From positions 1-17,364 of the forward strand of contig CAPZCD010000022.1 in assembly GCA_948744995.1 (NCBI GenBank): DNA of 17,364 nucleotides, in the 5' to 3' direction. Under the pieces are notes generated by a model, which made no database searches, was not told the DNA's origin, and saw only the letters and a list, made by a program, of their open reading frames with translations. Below, in pieces: positions 7,705 through 14,738 of this stretch. How positions within the stretch are numbered: the first letter of the stretch is position 1; each line of letters begins with the position of its first letter. Both the position numbers and the translations under genes were made by a program. The DNA comes from an uncultured Rickettsiales bacterium. Lineage in GTDB: Bacteria; Pseudomonadota; Alphaproteobacteria; Rickettsiales; UBA1997.

Positions 7705-7771
7705 TACAATAAGTAGCAGAAATTTTAATTAAAAACTCAAAATATTACGCTTTCTTATTCTAAATACAGTC

Positions 7772-8800
7772 TCACTCTTCTAATTTTAGTCCTAAAACAT
7801 TGCTGCAATAGCTAACAAACGGAGTTTTAAAACTTTTACAGAGTTTACAGAAAGTTTTTTTATTCATATCATTAATAAGTGGTAACATTTTATCTATATT
7901 AGCTATAGCATCTTTATCAGAATTTAATGATAAAATAACTTCCTTCAAATTTGTAGCAAATTCTTTACCTTTGCACTTACCACATGCTTCCCTTTGATAG
8001 AAATTTCCTAGCCTTCTTAAAAATTTTAAAAATCCCCTTTTACTTTTATCGAAAATTTCTATAGAGCCTGCGCCACACATTACAATTTCATCCAATTGTT
8101 TTGAATTGTATATAGGACCTGATGCACTGCCACCTATTTGAACATAGTAATCAAAATCGGGCTTAACCTTATTATCCTTAAGTATTTTAGAAATAGGAGC
8201 ATCAATTTTGTGCCTTGCTACAAATTTTTGATTGATACCATCTCCAAATATTCCAGAAAAACGACAAAAATCGTATTTGTCATCCAAAACATTTGCTATA
8301 TCATAGAAAGTTTCAACATTCTGCATCATAGTTGGTTTTTCAAATAAACCTTTCACTACAGTCCTATGTGTTCTTGGCCTTGGTTGAGCTATACCTGTTT
8401 CTATTATATTCATTAGAGCACTAGCTTCACCGCCAATATAGCATGGATTTTCTATTGATATATGGAATTTGTATTTCCATTTATAATCGTTTATATATCT
8501 AAATAGTTGTGGTTGTAGCTCATTTAAGTAGCTCTGATTAATGTGAATGTATACTTCTGCGTTGTCTAAAAATTCAAGTCCGTACTCTATTCCTCTAAAA
8601 ACTCTATCCATAAAATTTCGCCAAACATGCAAATCTTTAAACAGTCCTAACTCTCCTTCTGATGAGTTGCATATGATATATTTTATATCTCCTTCGGCGT
8701 TGCCAACCCCTTCCCATTTGTCTGCAACTGGAAATGCTGCTCCTCCTTTTCCTAGTAATTTGGCTTCTCTTAATTTATTAATTGCTTCGTTTTTATTCAT
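7772..8800 (-). CDS. Stand-alone NuoF-like NADH-binding flavoprotein
   Basis: A 342-aa relative of the 51-kDa NADH-binding subunit of complex I (NuoF/Nqo1), shorter than the usual roughly 420 aa. It has the FMN/NADH glycine motif GKGGAAFP at 17-24, then ICNSSEGELGLFKDLHVW (43-60), and YIGGEASALMNIIETG (121-136) with FEKPTMMQNVET (153-164). NuoF holds a 4Fe-4S cluster with CGxCxxC plus a distant cysteine. Here the first two are Cys273 and Cys276, position 279 is Lys, and the distant one is Cys318; Cys321 and Cys332 are extra. It may bind a cluster with a substitute ligand, a different cluster, or none. No NuoE or NuoG lies nearby, so it is probably a paralogue with its own role, not the respiratory subunit. 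It is alone on the minus strand. Confidence 0.85.
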   Translation of the reverse strand: MNKNEAINKLREAKLLGKGGAAFPVADKWEGVGNAEGDIKYIICNSSEGELGLFKDLHVWRNFMDRVFRGIEYGLEFLDNAEVYIHINQSYLNELQPQLFRYINDYKWKYKFHISIENPCYIGGEASALMNIIETGIAQPRPRTHRTVVKGLFEKPTMMQNVETFYDIANVLDDKYDFCRFSGIFGDGINQKFVARHKIDAPISKILKDNKVKPDFDYYVQIGGSASGPIYNSKQLDEIVMCGAGSIEIFDKSKRGFLKFLRRLGNFYQREACGKCKGKEFATNLKEVILSLNSDKDAIANIDKMLPLINDMNKKTFCKLCKSFKTPFVSYCSNVLGLKLEE

Positions 8801-8827
8801 TTTAGATAACTTAAATGGTATGTTTGT

Positions 8828-8856
8828 ATTATAAAGTAAAATTGTAAAAAATACAA
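8828..8856 (-). promoter_or_regulatory. Probable promoter of the NuoF-like gene
   Basis: Read on the minus strand: TTGTAT (8856-8851), 17-nt spacer, perfect TATAAT (8833-8828). The start codon at 8800 lies 27 nt beyond the -10 box, so the leader is very short. Confidence 0.5.
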
Positions 8857-9034
8857 GTTAGCTTTAGAAATAGGTTTGAGTTTTGCTCATCAATAGTTGA
8901 TTATAACTAAATAATTACTAGATTGTTTAACAACAATTTGTATTTGCTATAATTTTTTCTTGCTCTGTTTTACCCTCTATACTTCGCATCTTTTATAATA
9001 ATTTATCAACTATTGGCAGGTAAACCATAAGTTT

Positions 9035-9179
9035 GGCATTGCAATTCAAACAGTTTATTTTTAAGCCCTTGTAGACGAAATTATCAATATATTTCAATAT
9101 ATTAAATGTTTTATACTTTATTTATAGACAATTGTGTGTTTTTACTGTATATAAAGTAATTGTTTGAGCTATAATGCCG
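9035..9179 (+). repeat. MITE-like intergenic repeat, copy 1
   Basis: The stretch begins GGCATTGCAAT (9035-9045) and ends GAGCTATAATGCCG (9166-9179), so its ends are short imperfect inverted repeats. The element at 14739-14840 has the same two ends in the opposite orientation. Similarity extends about 15 nt inward on one side (AGTTnAnTTTTAA). The interiors differ in length and are AT-rich. No target duplication is evident. Found by eye, so the boundary is approximate. Confidence 0.35.
9084..9103. repeat. Perfect tandem duplication of TCAATATATT
   Basis: Two exact head-to-tail 10-bp copies (9084-9093 and 9094-9103) lie in the gap upstream of the PIG-L gene. Either slippage in AT-rich DNA or a pair of binding sites one helical turn apart would explain it. 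Confidence 0.5.
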
Positions 9180-9258
9180 TTATTAGTCTTTAGCACTATA
9201 ATTTTTATTTCAATTTATTTAAATTAATTTTAGAATATAAAAAAACACAAATTTCAAT

Positions 9259-9999
9259 ATGGCCAAATGTATATTTATTTCACCGCATTTTGACGACATA
9301 TGTTTTTCTATGGATGGACTGCTACAAAATTTGAAAAAACATGAAAAAACAATAGTAAATATCTTCACTAAGAGTTGCTACATTAGAAGAATGTCAATGT
9401 CATACTCTAATCAACTGGAACGAATGGAACTAATATCAGAAATAAGAAGAAATGAAGATGTTATTTTTTGTAGTAGCTATAACATCAACCAAACAAATCT
9501 TGGATTTTTTGAAGCATCAACAAAATCAATTGTTAATAAGCAACAAAATAATGATTTAATCTATAAAAAACTTGTAGAAATCATAAATTTTGATGAGGAA
9601 CAACTGATATTTATTCCTATGGGAATAGGCAATCATGAAGACCATCTGCAAATTTTCAATATATTTAAAAACATAGTTAGTGAAAAAACACGAACTAAAT
9701 TTGTAATTTACGAGGATTTACCGTACGCTCATGTTAGAAATGATAGATATACGAGAATCGGCGAGTTGTCAAATTTTTTAGTAGCTAATGGTTTTAAAAA
9801 CTACAATTTACATCTTAATAGAAAAGTTATTCTACAAAAAAGAAAAGATATAATGCTCTATGAATCGCAACATAGGTATAAAAATTATAAAAGAGTTAGA
9901 ATTGGGCGATATTTGGTTAGAAAATCGTTTTTGCCTAGTTCTATAGAGAGTTTTTGGTTTCAAGATTATGATGTTACAGAGAATTTGATGGTGCATTAA
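9259..9999 (+). CDS. PIG-L/LmbE-family deacetylase
   Basis: A 246-aa zinc-dependent N-deacetylase-type protein; family members remove acetyl groups from GlcNAc-containing glycolipids, mycothiol precursors and antibiotic sugars. The metal-binding signature is SPHFDD at residues 8-13 (His10, Asp13), the usual PHPDD with Phe in place of Pro. The third ligand is expected in PMGIGNHEDH (120-129), probably His129. After about 180 the chain is basic and rich in Tyr, without a recognisable extra domain. No signal peptide is present, so it acts inside the cell. Its neighbours are the secreted paralogue array downstream; whether it belongs with them or with the polysaccharide genes 4 kb upstream is unknown. 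The substrate is not predictable. Confidence 0.82.
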   Translation: MAKCIFISPHFDDICFSMDGLLQNLKKHEKTIVNIFTKSCYIRRMSMSYSNQLERMELISEIRRNEDVIFCSSYNINQTNLGFFEASTKSIVNKQQNNDLIYKKLVEIINFDEEQLIFIPMGIGNHEDHLQIFNIFKNIVSEKTRTKFVIYEDLPYAHVRNDRYTRIGELSNFLVANGFKNYNLHLNRKVILQKRKDIMLYESQHRYKNYKRVRIGRYLVRKSFLPSSIESFWFQDYDVTENLMVH

Positions 10000-10177
10000 T
10001 GGGTTTATGTAGTATAAATTTCTGTAATTAGTATTTCTTGTATAAAGAAGATATGTATGATGGGTATGATTTGTAAAAAGTATTTTTAATTTTTGTATTA
10101 GGAATATCAGCTTTTGTGTTATAAAAATACCATTAACAACTTAGATAATTGTTAAATATTCTAGTAATGGCTAAAAT

Positions 10178-10206
10178 TTGACAATAGTGTAAATTTATAC
10201 TACATT
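10178..10206 (+). promoter_or_regulatory. Promoter of secreted paralogue A
   Basis: Perfect TTGACA at 10178-10183, 17-nt spacer, TACATT at 10201-10206. The segment GGCTAAAATTTGACAAT around the -35 box is shared with the promoters at 12848 and 13882. A perfect -35 with a poor -10 box is consistent with an activator-assisted promoter, by inference. Confidence 0.65.
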
Positions 10207-10240
10207 TCTATAGTTATTTTATTAAATTTAAAGAGATTTT

Positions 10241-10810
10241 ATGAGAAAAATTGATTTACTGGTTCTATTACCTGTTATTTTGACTAAAGGAGTATACGCG
10301 TCTGGAAGTGGTAATTATTTTGGAGGATGGCTTTTTGGTGACAACAATAACCGAATACCTATCATGATTTCGCCAGCTGCATTTTTTGGAACAGATGTTT
10401 TACAACGTAATCTTGTTGATTTTGTTAGATATCCAAATATTAATACTGCATTACTAAGAATGAGATATGCAAGTTTAGGAGGAAGAAATTTTTCACAAAA
10501 TTCAATTATGAATGAATGTTTTGGTGAATTATCATACTCACCAGAGCTTAACAGAAACATTTTTACATTAAGGACAGATATACAAAACCATATCTCTAGT
10601 AATGACGCTCGATATAGAAGACCTGTATCTGTTCATATAGATAGAAACAATCCTGAAAATGTTATGGTAGAAATTCTATTAAGAAGCGATATAGAAACAA
10701 CTGGTAGAGATGCAACAGATGATATATCAGTGGTTGAAGAGTCACTAATAGAGTATAGACCTGATATCTTGGAAAGATTAAGATCGTTAGGGTTTCTTAG
10801 AAGAAGGTAA
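10241..10810 (+). CDS. Secreted paralogue A, unknown function
   Basis: A 189-aa exported protein, first of four tandem paralogues. The Sec signal peptide is residues 1-20: basic MRKI start, LLVLLPVIL core, VYA cleavage site before SGSG. The mature N-terminus has NYFGGWLFGDNNNR (25-38), echoed in paralogue D (NYLRGYRFGDDSGR). The family core lies at about 110-154, with HISSND and VSVHIDRNN, followed by a helical end finishing GFLRRR. Cys93 is the only cysteine of the mature chain, so no disulfide is expected. There is no membrane segment after the signal, so it is periplasmic or released. No known domain is recognised. This is the shortest member and may represent the minimal family unit. Confidence 0.8.
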   Translation: MRKIDLLVLLPVILTKGVYASGSGNYFGGWLFGDNNNRIPIMISPAAFFGTDVLQRNLVDFVRYPNINTALLRMRYASLGGRNFSQNSIMNECFGELSYSPELNRNIFTLRTDIQNHISSNDARYRRPVSVHIDRNNPENVMVEILLRSDIETTGRDATDDISVVEESLIEYRPDILERLRSLGFLRRR

Positions 10811-10960
10811 ATTTCTATCATTTATACAGAAAAACTAGTCTTTTAATTTAGAAACCTCCTTATAGGTAATTTTTATAAATTTTATCTGAGAGTTTTTTGT
10901 TTTGATGTCTATATTTCATTTTATATCATTAGTTGTGGTTGTCATATTGAAGTCTGAAAT

Positions 10961-10990
10961 TTGCCAATAGTTTTAATCGTTATATATGAT
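10961..10990 (+). promoter_or_regulatory. Promoter of secreted paralogue B
   Basis: TTGCCA at 10961-10966, 18-nt spacer, TATGAT at 10985-10990. The -35 context GAAATTTGCCAATAG resembles the TAAAATTTGACAAT of the sister genes. A TTG that could open a 25-codon N-terminal extension of the gene coincides with this -35 box, which argues for the ATG at 11036 as the true start. Confidence 0.55.
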
Positions 10991-11035
10991 AACCATAATG
11001 TGGTTAATTTATTAAGTTTTAAAAGATATAGTATT

Positions 11036-12655
11036 ATGAGAAAAATTAATTTATTGGTTTTAGTTGTTGTTTTATATAATAAAGTATATGCATCCTCTAC
11101 ACTTCCGAACAATATATTCTGGGGAGGAACATGTCCCGATGCTTTATTACATGGACCTGGAAATAGAGTATCCTTTATCCGTTTACCAGATATTTTACTG
11201 CCTGCTCCTAATACTCGTCCCTCTATTAATTTTTTCATAGATATGAGTGTTAATGCTGCAGGAGTAAGAATACCGCTCACGTACATAAATAACATCTTTA
11301 TGGACTATCTAACAGAAAATGGCTTATGGGTAAATTCTCCTTTTAGTGAATCTGCACCTATAACAGGAGTTGATGGGAATACTCTTTACAGGTTAAGAGA
11401 TACCGCACGTGATGAGATTGCGAATAATGATAATCCTATATCTCTTTATAGGGGGGATTCTGTAATAGAGATGCTCTTGGTGAGAAATAGAGAAATAACA
11501 GATACAGATATAAGGACTATAGAAATGCTTATAGATTGTTTAAATGAACATGAAGAACAAAATCTTGTAACGATAATGAGAGCTGGAGGATTTTTAGGTA
11601 ATGAGATAACTAGGATAGCTGTAGAAGAAACAAATAGAGAAGAAAATGAGGAAAACGATGAATATAATAATAGATTAAATAATAGATTAACTACAGCAGA
11701 AATGGGTGAAAATAATTTAATTTCAAATAATAATGAAGTAACAACAGTCCCAGTTGGCCCTATTGATGAATTTTCAGAAGAAGAGGACGAAGAAGAGGAA
11801 TGGATGGAGGAAGAAGAAAATAATAAAGATAATACAGTAAAGGAAGTAAGAGAGGAAAAAGGGAGTATTGATGAAATTCCTACCATAATTACAACAAGAA
11901 TTTTAGCGGAAAATAATATTAACAGTGGTATAACTGAAGTAGTTACAGAAAAAACAGATGAGGAAGAAAAAAACAAAAAAGAAATAGAAGTAAATGAAGA
12001 AAAAGTAGAAGAAAATAGGGATAAAGTTTATATCAGAAAAAATAGTATTGATGATAATACTAATCAAAAAGTTGGCCTGATTAGAACTGTTGTAAATGAA
12101 GAAGAAGATAAAGAGAATGAAAATAAAGGAAAAAACAGAGAAAATAACGACGAAACCTATACTATAATACCAGCAAGGATATTAGCGGAAAATAATTTAA
12201 ACAGCGAAATAAGTAGAGTGATTACAGAAGATATATCAAAAGTAGAAGATGAAGAGAAAACTGAAGATGATAATGAAAACTCTTTCAAAAAAGCAACATT
12301 AGTTTCGGTAGAAGATGATATAAATAATAATCATAGAACTTCTTTTTTCTTTAATATTATTTCTAGGGTGATGGATATATTTCATGGAGTCACTGGTTGG
12401 TTACGGAATAGAACTGAAGAAAATCCTGAAACCGATACAGAAGAAAATAATGATGAAATTCCTGCTGTTAGAAGGACAGAAGTTATGACAGAAGATTTTA
12501 CTATTAATAATGACAATCATGAAACTTCTTTTTTAGGGAATATTCTTTCTGGGATAGGTGATAGATTCTATAGATTTATCGGTTGGTTTAGAAATAGAAC
12601 TGAAGAAAATCCAAGTACAATGGAGGAAATAAATTTAAAAGAAAAAAGAGATTAG
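11036..12655 (+). CDS. Secreted paralogue B with long acidic repeat tail
   Basis: A 539-aa exported protein. The ATG at 11036 is chosen because it begins MRKI like the three sisters, gives a clean signal peptide (1-19, cleavage after VYA, then SS), and lies behind a promoter. Residues 20-190 are the family domain (core about 117-159, ending near AGGFL). Beyond that is a 345-residue tail rich in Glu, Asn and Asp, with an extreme acidic run at about 247-265. Two repeat types occur in the tail: TRILAENNINS and ARILAENNLNS (280-312 and 373-408), and a hydrophobic-amphipathic unit ending GW(L/F)RNRTEENP (430-465 and 491-527). The latter could touch membranes. A disordered, host- or surface-facing role is possible; none is proven. 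A clear terminator follows at 12690. Confidence 0.8.
   Translation: MRKINLLVLVVVLYNKVYASSTLPNNIFWGGTCPDALLHGPGNRVSFIRLPDILLPAPNTRPSINFFIDMSVNAAGVRIPLTYINNIFMDYLTENGLWVNSPFSESAPITGVDGNTLYRLRDTARDEIANNDNPISLYRGDSVIEMLLVRNREITDTDIRTIEMLIDCLNEHEEQNLVTIMRAGGFLGNEITRIAVEETNREENEENDEYNNRLNNRLTTAEMGENNLISNNNEVTTVPVGPIDEFSEEEDEEEEWMEEEENNKDNTVKEVREEKGSIDEIPTIITTRILAENNINSGITEVVTEKTDEEEKNKKEIEVNEEKVEENRDKVYIRKNSIDDNTNQKVGLIRTVVNEEEDKENENKGKNRENNDETYTIIPARILAENNLNSEISRVITEDISKVEDEEKTEDDNENSFKKATLVSVEDDINNNHRTSFFFNIISRVMDIFHGVTGWLRNRTEENPETDTEENNDEIPAVRRTEVMTEDFTINNDNHETSFLGNILSGIGDRFYRFIGWFRNRTEENPSTMEEINLKEKRD
11873..12259 (+). repeat. Internal protein repeat R1 in paralogue B
   Basis: Two copies, 11873-11971 and 12152-12259, encode IxTIIxxRILAENNxNSxI followed by VxTE and a Glu/Lys-rich end. 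A shorter degenerate third copy (DEIPAVRRTEVMTEDF) is encoded near 12455-12502. Copies are separated by acidic low-complexity sequence. This indicates growth of the tail by internal duplication. Confidence 0.65.
12323..12616 (+). repeat. Internal protein repeat R2 in paralogue B
   Basis: Two copies, 12323-12430 and 12506-12616, encode HxTSFxxNIxSxxxDxF, then GWxRNRTEENP. Each has about 20 mostly hydrophobic residues (for example SFFFNIISRVMDIFHGV) between acidic stretches, and could form an amphipathic or membrane-seeking helix. The invariant RNRTEENP end is the best-conserved part. Confidence 0.7.
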
Positions 12656-12689
12656 CGAAGCAATAATTAAAATATTCACTTGAGTTTGG

Positions 12690-12720
12690 AAAACCGTCTA
12701 TAAGGCGGTTTTTTTATTTT
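12690..12720 (+). terminator. Rho-independent terminator after paralogue B
   Basis: AACCGTC (12692-12698), loop TATAA, GGCGGTT (12704-12710): a 7-bp stem with one G-U pair, lengthened by A-T pairs on the outside and followed by a T-rich run with one A (12709-12720). It separates paralogue B from C, agreeing with an own promoter for each gene. Confidence 0.85.
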
Positions 12721-12810
12721 TGATAAACATTATATTTATATAGTTAAAATAGTTAGCAATCCGGAAAATGTATATTAGTATTATTTATATAATAAATATC
12801 TTATTTTATA

Positions 12811-12909
12811 TTAAATGATTACTAAATATTATAATAATGGCTAAAATTTGACAATGCTACAAATTTATGTTAAACTCATACAAGTTTATTAATAATTTTA
12901 AGGAATTTT
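12811..12909 (+). repeat. Duplicated 99-nt upstream block, copy before paralogue C
   Basis: From TTAAATGATTACTAAATATT to the base before the ATG, this block matches 13845-13943 without gaps; I count 6 differences in 99 nt. It contains promoter, leader and ribosome site, and the match runs on into the ATGAGAAAAATT start. A weaker version precedes paralogue A. Confidence 0.85.
12848..12876 (+). promoter_or_regulatory. Promoter of secreted paralogue C
   Basis: TTGACA at 12848-12853, 17-nt spacer, TAAACT at 12871-12876, with TG one base before the -10 box (extended -10 form). The ribosome site AAGGAA lies at 12899-12904, before ATG 12910. Confidence 0.7.
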
Positions 12910-13611
12910 ATGAGAAAAATTAGTTTGTTAGCTATACCGTTTATTATGTATACCGGTGGGTTGTACGCATCATCCAGGAATAACGGCAATAATCGTCACA
13001 GCCAGACTAGGGGGGCTAGAAGTTATACTAGGAGAACTAGAAATTATAATACTCAGCATGCAGTTGTAAGTAACAATCCTAGTGCTGTTTATGTTAGTAG
13101 ATATTCGGGAATTAATGCTATACTTTTTACTTTGGAATATCATGAAGAAATGTTACCGAATGGCTTTCCAAGTAGCACTTTTATGTCCTATGAACACTTT
13201 AGCTTTGATAGACCAGTTTTTCTGGGAGGAAGACAAGCATTTGGTACTGTGTTAAATGATAATATAATTAGTGCTATTTCAAACAATGATTCACAATTTA
13301 TGAGCCCTATTATTGTTAATATAGATAGAAGCAATTCCAGACGTCCGATGTTGAACGTTCTGATGAGGATGGATAGCAGAATAATAATAACAGGGGAAAA
13401 TAGACGGGCTATAAGAGGAATTGCAAATTACTTTGATAGATATAATAGACATGATGTTATAGAAAGATATTCGGAATATTTTAGAATGGGAGAAGAAGAA
13501 CATAATAATACAGTAACTATAACTAATCCTAATAATGAACATACAGAAGAGGAGGAAGATATTAGTCCATTGTTTAGATTAATAATGAGTATTGGTGGCA
13601 GTAATTCGTGA
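12910..13611 (+). CDS. Secreted paralogue C, unknown function
   Basis: A 233-aa exported protein. The signal peptide is residues 1-20 (MRKI, hydrophobic LLAIPFIMY, cleavage after LYA before SS). Residues 21-50 are Asn/Arg-rich and basic, probably flexible. The globular part starts near 60; LPNGFPSSTF (82-91) matches LPNNFPNRF in paralogue D. The family core is at about 115-161 with AISNND, IIVNIDRSN and LMRMDSRI. The end is close to paralogue D: ERYSEYF (185-191), TNPNNEHTEEEED (205-217), then the hydrophobic SPLFRLIMSIGG. No cysteine or catalytic motif stands out. C and D are the closest pair, apparently from a recent duplication. The function is unknown. Confidence 0.8.
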   Translation: MRKISLLAIPFIMYTGGLYASSRNNGNNRHSQTRGARSYTRRTRNYNTQHAVVSNNPSAVYVSRYSGINAILFTLEYHEEMLPNGFPSSTFMSYEHFSFDRPVFLGGRQAFGTVLNDNIISAISNNDSQFMSPIIVNIDRSNSRRPMLNVLMRMDSRIIITGENRRAIRGIANYFDRYNRHDVIERYSEYFRMGEEEHNNTVTITNPNNEHTEEEEDISPLFRLIMSIGGSNS

Positions 13612-13844
13612 TCATGTGATAAAATAATTCTATTTATTTCAACAATAAATTTACTATTTAAACGAAACAAAATATATAAAGAGAAAATGCAATATAGTTT
13701 AGAATAGTTTCTTTATTTTATTAAAATCATCTATAAAGTATTTTCTACTTTTTAATGAATAATGTCTATAATTTAAGTTATTATTAGTTTAAAAATAAAT
13801 ACATATCATATATAAAATATAAATGATACTTATCTCATTTTGCA
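13612..13844. other. AT-rich gap between paralogues C and D
   Basis: No open frame of note, RNA gene or clear terminator is seen here. It is followed directly by the conserved upstream block of paralogue D; only the last 14 nt or so (TATCTCATTTTGCA, against TATCTTATTTTATA before C) still resemble the DNA upstream of C. Confidence 0.4.
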
Positions 13845-13943
13845 TTAAATGATTACTAAATATTCCAATGATAGCTAAAATTTGACAATGCCACAAATTT
13901 ATGTTAAACTTATACAAGTTTATTAATAATTTTAAGGAATTTT
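13845..13943 (+). repeat. Duplicated 99-nt upstream block, copy before paralogue D
   Basis: Same length and order as 12811-12909, about 94% identical by direct count, with no gaps. The substitutions cluster just upstream of the -35 box (four of six); both promoter boxes and the ribosome site are unchanged. Confidence 0.85.
13882..13910 (+). promoter_or_regulatory. Promoter of secreted paralogue D
   Basis: TTGACA at 13882-13887, 17-nt spacer, TAAACT at 13905-13910 with an upstream TG, identical in layout to the promoter of paralogue C. Confidence 0.7.
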
Positions 13944-14687
13944 ATGAGAAAAATTGGTTTATTAGCCTTGTTATCTGTTATCTTAGTGGAAGGAGCACAT
14001 GCATCTTCTAGAGGAAATAATAATTACCTTAGAGGATACCGTTTTGGAGACGACAGTGGGAGAGTTTATTCTGTTTCGTACTCAGGAATTAGAAATAGTA
14101 ACGGCGATGTGACCGAAGTTCGTATTAACGACCACTTTAGAATTGGGGTTTTGCTTTTTGCATTACGATATGACGCACCACTACCAAATAACTTTCCTAA
14201 CAGATTTATTGCTTCCGAATACTTTTGTCAACCCACACTTGCACCAATAGGGGGATACAATAGGTATACTGCTGCATTAACGGATGACGTATATGATGCT
14301 ATTTCGGAAGGTAGTCGTAATTTTAGAGATGTTATTCGTGTTTATATAGATCCTATTTATAATACAATAGATATTATGATAAGAAATAATAGGGCAACAT
14401 TAACAGAAGAAGAGACCATAACTATGGAAATGATTACAAACTATTTAGGACATAATATTGTAGAAAGTTATCCTGAATATTTCAGAAGAAGAGATGACGA
14501 ACGTAGTAATACTAATAATAGACCGGTTCCTGCGGAAATAAATACAAATAATAATATAATAGTAACTGCTGTAACTAATCCTACTGATGAGCATGCAGAA
14601 GAAGAGGAAACAGAGTCAAGTACAATAGCAAACCCAGCTATTACTGCTTTACTTTTTAGATTATTAATGGGTGGCGGTAGTTTATAG
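13944..14687 (+). CDS. Secreted paralogue D, unknown function
   Basis: A 247-aa exported protein. The signal peptide is residues 1-20 (MRKIGLLALLSVIL core, cleavage after AHA before SS). The mature start has NYLRGYRFGDDSGR (27-40), shared with paralogue A, so D combines features of A and C. The family core lies at about 111-154 (DDVYDAIS, RVYIDPIYN, IMIRNNRA). Next come ESYPEYFRRR (174-183) and an Asn-rich linker. The acidic TNPTDEHAEEEETE (211-224) and the hydrophobic tail ALLFRLLMGGG (235-245) both have counterparts in C. The conserved order, acidic patch then short hydrophobic tail, suggests a C-terminal signal or membrane contact, but this is speculation. It is the last gene of the array. 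Confidence 0.8.
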   Translation: MRKIGLLALLSVILVEGAHASSRGNNNYLRGYRFGDDSGRVYSVSYSGIRNSNGDVTEVRINDHFRIGVLLFALRYDAPLPNNFPNRFIASEYFCQPTLAPIGGYNRYTAALTDDVYDAISEGSRNFRDVIRVYIDPIYNTIDIMIRNNRATLTEEETITMEMITNYLGHNIVESYPEYFRRRDDERSNTNNRPVPAEINTNNNIIVTAVTNPTDEHAEEEETESSTIANPAITALLFRLLMGGGSL

Positions 14688-14738
14688 AAGTATGTATTTG
14701 TACAGGATATAGCTCTATACAAATTTTGATAAAATTTT

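Larger units (their letters stand above)
8857..9258. other. Divergent intergenic region rich in small repeats
   Basis: No gene is visible in about 400 nt between the NuoF-like and PIG-L genes. It holds an 11-bp perfect inverted repeat, CAATAGTTGAT (8891-8901) and ATCAACTATTG (9005-9015). The left arm is itself part of the near-palindrome ATCAATAGTTGAT (8889-8901). It also holds a tandem 10-bp duplication at 9084-9103 and the repeat-like element at 9035-9179. TATAAT strings occur at 9170 and 9197 without convincing -35 boxes. Regulatory binding sites or mobile-element remains are both possible. Confidence 0.4.

Noticed and set aside
7716..7740. Palindrome TTTTAATTAAAA between murA and the NuoF-like gene as a bidirectional terminator
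   Set aside because: It is a pure A/T palindrome without a loop or GC stem, expected by chance in such DNA.
10845..10880. Terminator after paralogue A (ACCT...AGGT)
   Set aside because: Only four paired bases and no compact T-run directly after the stem.
10961..11035. 25-residue N-terminal extension of paralogue B from a TTG start
   Set aside because: The TTG lies within the likely -35 box, and the downstream ATG at 11036 starts the same MRKI signal peptide as the three sister genes.
11446..11976. 176-codon minus-strand frame rich in serine
   Set aside because: It is the antisense shadow of the acidic Glu-rich coding region of paralogue B (GAA/GAG read backwards gives Ser and Phe); it has no ribosome site or family features.
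13600..13844. CRISPR-like or iteron array in the AT-rich gaps of the paralogue region
   Set aside because: No regularly spaced identical repeats; similarity is confined to the single promoter block before each gene.
14696..14728. Terminator after paralogue D (ATTTGTA...TACAAAT)
   Set aside because: A 7-bp inverted repeat is present, but the stem is AT-rich, the loop is 15 nt and only four T follow, so it is too weak to call.
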